Shown piece after piece: positions 57,593 through 64,000 of a DNA stretch of 64,000 bases. The position numbers were made by a program, and so were the translations under genes. The DNA is taken from contig JAECUM010016706.1 in NCBI GenBank assembly GCA_016617855.1, positions 1 to 64,000 on the forward strand, written 5' to 3'. The notes under the pieces were generated by a model. That model saw only the letters and a program-made list of their open reading frames with translations, was not told where the DNA came from and searched no databases. Numbering within the stretch: the stretch's first letter is position 1; every line of letters begins with the position of its first letter. This stretch comes from Megalonaias nervosa. Its lineage: Eukaryota > Mollusca > Bivalvia > Unionida > Unionidae.

Positions 57593-58273
57593 AAGCTACA
57601 TTAAAAAATCCAAATCACACACCACATACAAACACTGAAAGAAATGAACACCATTAAATATGTCTTGTCAGGTTAAATTCATGTTTTAATCTTTTAGTTC
57701 TGTTTCAATGTAAACAGAATAATAGTGGCATATTCTCTTCTACATTAAAACAAGAAAAGAGTCAACTGACCATCATATTGATACCTATGAGCATTTCTGT
57801 GAGAATCTAATTAGGTGCCGTTCATGTTTTGATATACAACATGGGGAAGTGTTTGTTGCACTGTAAAAAGCAATTAAAAGAGACCTGTGTTGTTTATCAC
57901 ATTATGTCTTTTCTATTAAATCAAGTAAGGGGGTTACAATAAAATATTTCAAAGGCTGATGCAAATCCTACCTGCTTAAGCTCTTGTGGTCACTACTGAG
58001 TCTCAAACATCAATGCATTTAATTGACCAACATTGTTTCCAATATTATATACTTAGCATCATTAATGTATAAATATTAACAAATAATGTATCCCAATCAT
58101 TTCTAAATGTGATCATAGAGAGTAAAGGAATCAAGTGAAAGGCATACTCAGTGAATGACAAGCTTCATTTCATAGAGAGGGTTCATAATGGTGAGGCGAG
58201 ATCGAAAGTTTGTAGTGAACTCAAAACTGCAGAGTTGACCATTGTGAATTTTTAATTTTTGCATTCAAACTAA
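57593..58273. other. Host DNA upstream of visible convertase exons, no gene seen
   Basis: No supported gene or repeat. Confidence 0.45.
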
Positions 58274-58305
<32 letters not shown>

Positions 58306-58326
58306 GTCTCTCTATCTATCTATCTA
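58274..58326. repeat. (CTAT)n microsatellite
   Basis: About 12 tetranucleotide units with one CTGTCTCT interruption. Confidence 0.95.
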
Positions 58327-58754
58327 GTGACATAAAGAGTATAAACAAAAGTTTTGACGTTGTTTCTCAAAAAGAATTGCAATCTTTTAAGAAAAAAGAA
58401 ATCTCATTTGATTCTGAATGACAATAAAACAAGAATGTATTCAACACAAAAAAAGCAGTGACATAATGCACAATGTCTTCAGCATTACACATGTTCAATG
58501 TATGGACACCATGTGCAATAATGGTTTTAATGATCTTTTTAATTTATTTAATTTATCCTGAAATTAAAGATAATTTATGAAAACAAACAACAAACTACAC
58601 CAATATAAGAAGAAATTTACAACAAAGTAACCTGCCACCCCCATTCCTCCATTGATTGCCATCCCTTCATTAGTTTTTTTTATAGGTTACCATGGTATCT
58701 TGTACCCTCGCTTATAGTGCGATTGATGTTTCTGGACCCCATTGTGCACGAGTT

Positions 58755-59310
58755 ATGTAGTGAGCATTGTACTAGAATATGTATACACATATGTCTGAGT
58801 TACAGAGGACCTAGTATAGTGAAGAATCACAAGCATATTCCGAATATGTGTATACACATGTGACTGGGTTACAGAGGGGCCAGTTTTGGGGAATATCATA
58901 TTCATAGCAATTACCAGAATGTATTCACGTGACTGGGTTATAGCAGGGCCAGTTTTGGGGAGTATCATATGCATATACTAGAATGTATACACATGTGACT
59001 GGGTTACAGTGGGGCCAATTAAGGGAGTATCATATGCATATGCTAGAATGTATACATATGTGACTGGGTTACAGTGGGGCCAATTAAGGGAGTATCATAT
59101 GCATATACTAGAATGTATACACATGTGACTGGATTACAGTGGGGCCAATTAAGGGAGTATCATATGCATATGCTAGAATGTATACACATGTGACTGGGTT
59201 ACAGTGGGGCCAATTAAGGGAGTATCATATGCATATACTAGAATGTATACACATGTGACTGGATTACAGTGGGGCCAATTAAGGGAGTATCATATGCATA
59301 TACTAGAATA
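58755..59310. repeat. Minisatellite, about 61-62 bp unit
   Basis: About nine units: GAATGTATACACATGTGACT, GGGTTACAGTGGGGCCAATT, AAGGGAGTATCATATGCATA. The right-hand units are nearly identical while the left ones are diverged, suggesting recent expansion from the right. Confidence 0.95.
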
Positions 59311-59444
59311 CGTGTACCAATACGAACTAACAAAAGCTCACTCTTTCATCACACATTATCAGGGTTTAATCTACGAATCAGGGATTCGGACCAATGACCC
59401 CTTGATATTTTCCAAAGAGGCCAGGTCAGATTACTTGGGTCAAT

Positions 59445-59850
59445 ACCTGTGACAGGCAGCATGTTGTAGTCATTACTTACTGCTGTACTCTTGTGACAGG
59501 CAGTATGTTATGGTCACTACTTACCGCTATACTCATGACAGGCAGAATGCTGTGGTCATTACTTACTGCTGTACTTTTGTGACAGCAAGCATGTTGTGAT
59601 TGTTACTTACTGCTGTACTCTTGTGACAGGCAGTATGTTTTGGTCATAACTTATTACTGTACTCTTGTGACAGGCAGTATGATGCCATCATTACTTGCTG
59701 CTGTACTCTTGTGACAGCAAATATGTTGTGATTATTACTTACTGCTGTATTCTTGTGAAAGTATGTTGAGATCATTACTTACTGCTGTATTCTTGTGACA
59801 GGCAGTATGTTGTGATCATTATTTACTGCCGTGCTCTTCTGCAAGATGTA
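59445..59850. repeat. Minisatellite, about 44 bp unit
   Basis: About nine imperfect units based on TTGTGACAGGCAGTATGTTG and TCATTACTTACTGCTGTACT. Confidence 0.95.
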
Positions 59851-60639
59851 TGTCATGGTCATAATTGACTTTTGATGTGTTTGTTTATGTATATAAAGAT
59901 TTTTTTTTTACGGAACATGAATCCGTTTTGTAACTCAAATATCTAGCAATATATAAATGAGAACCAGTTTATTCTTATCTATCAATAATGACCACCACTC
60001 TGTTGCGCTCTCTTTATCCTGTGAGAAACTGAGATAAAACATTTTACTTTAACAACAATCTCATGGTGGGCATAGCATACCATGATGCATCTATTTTATC
60101 ACCATTCAAATTTCTTTCCAAAAGTTCAGATTATTTGATTCCTATGGTGGACTGGTCAAAAATGAAAATCCTCTTCAGACTTTTTGAGTTGGATAGTATC
60201 ACTCTGATTTATTAATCTGTGCAATTGCCAAGAAAAAAATGTGACCATGTTTGCAAATAACCTCTCAAGATGGCATCTGCATGTAGTGGGAGTAGTTATC
60301 AATTATTGTTATTTTAAATATGAATTTACTGGCTAAACCAATATCCTCTGTAGTCACATGGTCTTCTACATAATGCATATCACATGTAAATGGCTGAATT
60401 CACAACTAAGAACATGACTGGCACGGAGGTATGAAATTTAAACAAATTGTTTTTACACATGATTGTGTGAACACATCTGAATGGCATTATCTAATTTTGC
60501 TTAGCTGTTGTCCAAGGTTGTAAATTGTAAAGAGAATGTTTACACAGCTACTTTTGTCCAAAACTGTAAGTTGTAAACAATATGTTTATGCAGCAAGAGT
60601 TCAAGGTCAGTCTTGTTTACAGTTAGACAAGTATTTTTC

Positions 60640-61113
60640 TGTTGGAAATCTTCACATTCTATTACAATACAGATCACGTGAAAATGTATATAAATAGGAA
60701 TTTTGATAAATAATTTGTTCCTGTTTTAGATCAGTCTCTGGGAATGAAGTTGTGTTGTTGAAGTCAGACATAATTCAAAGGAATTATTTATCTAAAATAT
60801 TCACTGGAATTACTAAATTGCTCATTCAATTTTTGGATTCATACATGCTACTTTGAATTTTTGTGAACTCATTCAAAGACATTCTAGATTGCATCAATGT
60901 GTTACATCAGGATATTCAAGACTTGGAATTCATTTGGAACATTCTTTATTTTTGGACTTGTGATCAAACATTTAGGATTATTTGGGAATCAATACACAAT
61001 ACTGTGTCTCTTGAATTTACACTGTGAGTTGTAGATAAATAAACTGTTAACTTTACTTAAAATTATTGGCTTCACTTTCTTTTTGTTACATAATTTAATA
61101 CCTAGAGTCGTAA
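60640..61113 (+). repeat. LTR-like repeat, copy 2
   Basis: Similar to 45190-45749 in the same orientation: TATATAAATAG (near 60687), TTCACTGGAATTAC, GTGATCAAACATTTAGGATT, an AATAAA near 61038 and the end GAGTCGTAACAATGG. Confidence 0.4.
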
Positions 61114-62839
61114 CAATGGGCCATCAATAATTTCTTGGCACCACAGCAGCATAAATGCTGGCAAGATTGAACCTTTCATCTTCTCTTGATTAATGTTAAA
61201 ATCCCAGGTAAGCAGAAGCTCATAAGAGAACCCCACTTCTGTAAGCAAATGTCAATAACTAATTTGAATAAACTATGAAGCAGGTCACATAAACCTAGTT
61301 TTGGTGCACACCATTCATCCATTTCATGAAGTCAACAGGTAACAAGTAATGGAATTTGAACCTAAAGACAATTTTCATACAAAAATAAGAGTGGGTCACA
61401 GGGAACTGGTTTTGATGTAGAGTAATAATAAAACCCATTCTCTTTCAAATATGAACCCTTACTGCATGTATTATCCTAATTAGTGTGTAAATACAAGAGG
61501 TACTGACTGATCAGTGAGGAATGATGCACATGACTGGTCAGTGAGGAAGAATGCAAAACTGGTCAGTGAGAAAGAATACACAAACATGACTGTAAATCCT
61601 ATATACAATCTGCATCTCAAAATGGTATTGTAAACAAGAGGCCCAATGGGTCTGATATCACCTGGCTTACAGGACTTAACAGTTGTATTTTTCATGAAGA
61701 ATGCTTATGCAGTATCATAAGAACACAACCAGACTGTAAACTATCTCCCAAACTCAAAAACATGTCAACTTGACCTATTTTACTAGTCAGATAAAATTTC
61801 ATCTAAAATTTAAAGGCATAACTAATAATCACTATCTCTTGCCCATAACCAAAGTCACCCAAGGTCTTTAAATTGAAAGTGAAGTTTACAGATGACACTT
61901 TCATTGTGTTTTACAAAGTCACATGACTTTCATGCAAACTGAAATTAGAATCCACCTTTTTTTTTTATAAAAAGGCCACAGGATTCTAAACTCTTGGTAA
62001 TTAAATTTAGAAGTGTTTCAGGAGAAAATCATATTAGGGTTTTCACATTTTAATCAAAACTGAAACTACAAAATATAAATTTCACATAATTTGTGAGCAA
62101 TTGTAGTGATATATGAAACACCATACATAATGCACATTAAATATAAGATATAATTGAAAAATCTTTCAGGCACTTTAAAAAAGTGATTCTAACAACAAAC
62201 TCTTTTTCACCAAACATATCAAACTTGTTTCCAGGTATTTCAGAATTTCCAAAGTGGCAATGAACTTAGAAATGATTCTCTGCAATAAAATTTATAAAGT
62301 CAGAAATGGCTTTTACAAGAAATACATTCTTACTGGCATCAAAGTCAATATCACAAAAAAGACCACAATTACTTGCTGAGAAATATTTATAATTGCCTCA
62401 AGAAAATCTAATCCTTAATTACAACATGGAACTTATGTCTGTCTGCAAATGTATATCTTTACTAATTATATTTTTCTTCAGTTATAAACTGGGCTGAAAC
62501 TAAGGTCCAAAACTGGGAGAAGAGACTTCTCACTCCAAATTGAAATAGAAGCAAAGCAGAAGTGGAATAAATCTATCATACTTTTCAGTCATAAAACAAG
62601 ATAACAAACAAGTGAAGCACACATCTTTTAGATCATCAAAAAACATATCACATTTATTTATAAAGTAAATAAATTAAAAATAACCAACTGTAGAATCGTA
62701 CATTTTATATTTACAATAAAACTATTCTTTACTTCCTCCAAATGAATTTTGTGTAAGTCTTTTTAAGTACATACTGTTTTCCCAGTCACTGCACTCTTAC
62801 ATGTAGCTGAGGTAGATCTATCTGGTTTTCATTTGCTTT
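61114..62839. other. Host DNA, no gene seen
   Basis: A short triple repeat (GACTGGTCAGTGAGGAAGAA) lies at about 61500-61575. Otherwise A/T-rich with no supported feature. Confidence 0.5.
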
Positions 62840-63945
62840 TAAGTGATCAAGGGTTTCGTGAAATCAAAGTTAGGCCATCTGCTGAAATCCTCATGAAGTC
62901 ATTTTTGGCTTGGTCCTTTAAATATGTCCTCAACATGTGTTTAATTCTGTTATGAGTGAAGAATTCTCTCTCACAAGGAACACTGCGTATGGAAATATGG
63001 CAGCAGCATTTGATGAGTTTGGGAAGATCTGGAATGGTCTCTCAACAGACTTTCTCTGCATAGTTTTGCCACATTCAAAAAGAGAACATTCTCTGTAATT
63101 TGCTATGACCTGTCTAATGTAGATTTGATACTCTGCAATGTAGTCATAAACACTGAATTTGTGCTGCATAGATACATGTTTGGCAGTGTTTTAGCTCTTC
63201 AATTCCAAGCTCTGGAAGACTGTCTGTTACAACACTGACTTTTCTTGGAACAAGCACATGCGTGACCTCCTCAAGCTTAGATCCAACAAAGCTGTCCTAC
63301 AAATTTTTGACCAGGTTATGAACACATTCTGGTAGAGTTTTGACAAAATGCTCTTTTGGGTTGAACAGTTTCTTTCATATATGTGACCTCACCCTCACCC
63401 TCATCCCCATCATCACTGAAAAGATAAAATCCTTCCAAGTTCTCACACTTGCTATCAGTAATGCCTTTTTGCCCTCTTCCACAGATCATCTGTAAACAGT
63501 GTCATCATCCTCTTCTATGACAAAAGTTTGAAATTTATGTATACAAGACAACACTGCATTCTACTAGGTGCTTATTATTCTGGTAAGCTGACCGTGGGTC
63601 TAAGATAACTAAGGTTAATGTTATCTTTTTTCATAGCTGTCCAACATGTTGTATAATGTTCATCATCAGATGGCTTTTATCTATACTTCTTCATCTCCAT
63701 CAACAGTCCCTTTGCTATTAGATTTGAAAGAATCTCATTATCAAGGGCTACTAACAGCACTGGATATGACATACAGATACTTTCCACTGCTCAATTTTGA
63801 CAATGCCATCACAGTGTGAAGTGCAGCAAAGCGTAAATGAGAGAATTCCATCTTATCTATTGCATTCAGTTTGCTGTTACAGAGATTGGAATTGCTTAAA
63901 AAATTGAATATCTTTCCCACTGTGCATGAGTATAATTCCAATTAG
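62840..63945 (-). pseudogene. hAT transposase C-terminal remnant
   Basis: On the minus strand the region about 62860-63010 encodes IPDLPKLIKCCCH, SVPCEREFFTHNRIKHMLR and NDFMRISADG, the dimerisation region of hAT transposases (CER-F...N-IK...LR). Upstream pieces (ALDNEILSNLIAKGLLMEMK at about 63690-63735, and the frame 63741-63941) are compatible with the same protein. Numerous stops show it is dead. It is probably the same family as the 51661-52110 remnant. Confidence 0.65.
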
Positions 63946-64000
63946 AAAATGGACTGTGCCACTTGGAATACTGCAAGAGATAACTTATGTCAAGCACAGT

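Noticed and set aside
45190..61113. A single 16-kb LTR retrotransposon
   Set aside because: Convertase exons and unrelated repeats lie between the two LTR-like copies, and no gag-pol was found.

Overview
The window is eukaryotic DNA from an invertebrate, most likely a lophotrochozoan and probably a bivalve mollusc. This is an inference from a split furin-type proprotein convertase gene with GT-AG introns, two families of tRNA-headed SINEs, L2/CR1-like and endonuclease-type LINE remnants, hAT remnants, many minisatellites, and dispersed repeats built on TGACCTTGACC, as is common in bivalve genomes. No species can be named from the sequence alone.

Positions 347-19141 hold the main object: an 18.8-kb Maverick/Polinton (adintovirus-like) element. 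It has terminal inverted repeats of about 435-440 bp (347-785 and 18707-19141), ends starting 5'-AGTAGTGATA, and an imperfect 6-bp target duplication (TACGAT at 341-346, TGCGAT at 19142-19147). Recognisable genes on the + strand, in order, are: protein-primed family-B DNA polymerase (2771-6582), a BIR/IAP-type gene (6809-7294), three unrecognised proteins, a packaging-ATPase fragment (9016-9240), two copies of a small Polinton-type protein (about 9212-9597 and 10490-10965), basic core-like proteins, a retroviral-type integrase with a chromodomain (11702-12791), a membrane protein, minor capsid (penton), a pVI-like glycine/basic protein, major capsid protein, a Cys/His protein, and an adenain-like protease (16480-17037). 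Two genes run on the minus strand near the left end: a 78-codon unrecognised frame (825-1058) and an intact double zinc-knuckle protein (2217-2636). Most large genes are broken by stops and frameshifts, and several catalytic positions are substituted, so this copy is decayed. A handful of small genes remain open.

The most unusual feature is that genes at the element's edges end in what look like histone-mRNA 3' processing signals: a 16-nt stem-loop matching the metazoan histone consensus, the ACC/ACT flank, and a purine-rich downstream element. They occur at 782-797 (minus), 1957-1972 (plus), and in decayed form at 18695-18710 (plus). Most element genes also have their own TATA box about 45-80 bp before the start codon, and four CRE-type TGACGTCA palindromes are present, one in each inverted repeat.

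Positions 19142-64000 are host DNA. The only clear host gene is a proprotein convertase on the minus strand. Five exons are visible (56351-56587, 53315-53415, 43763-43981, 40998-41387, 36438-36993), coding for the C-terminal half of the subtilisin domain, the P domain and a hydrophilic tail; upstream exons with the catalytic Asp and His are not seen and probably lie past 64000. The rest is introns and intergenic DNA filled with mobile elements: a degraded LINE (21640-24390), an L2/CR1-type LINE 3' end (54560-55713), SINEs, a 7.1-kb inverted-repeat DNA transposon (46117-53218) containing hAT and SINE remnants, a second hAT transposase remnant (62840-63945), LTR-like repeats and numerous tandem repeats. 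Positions 1-247 hold the last codons of an unrecognised host gene or pseudogene.
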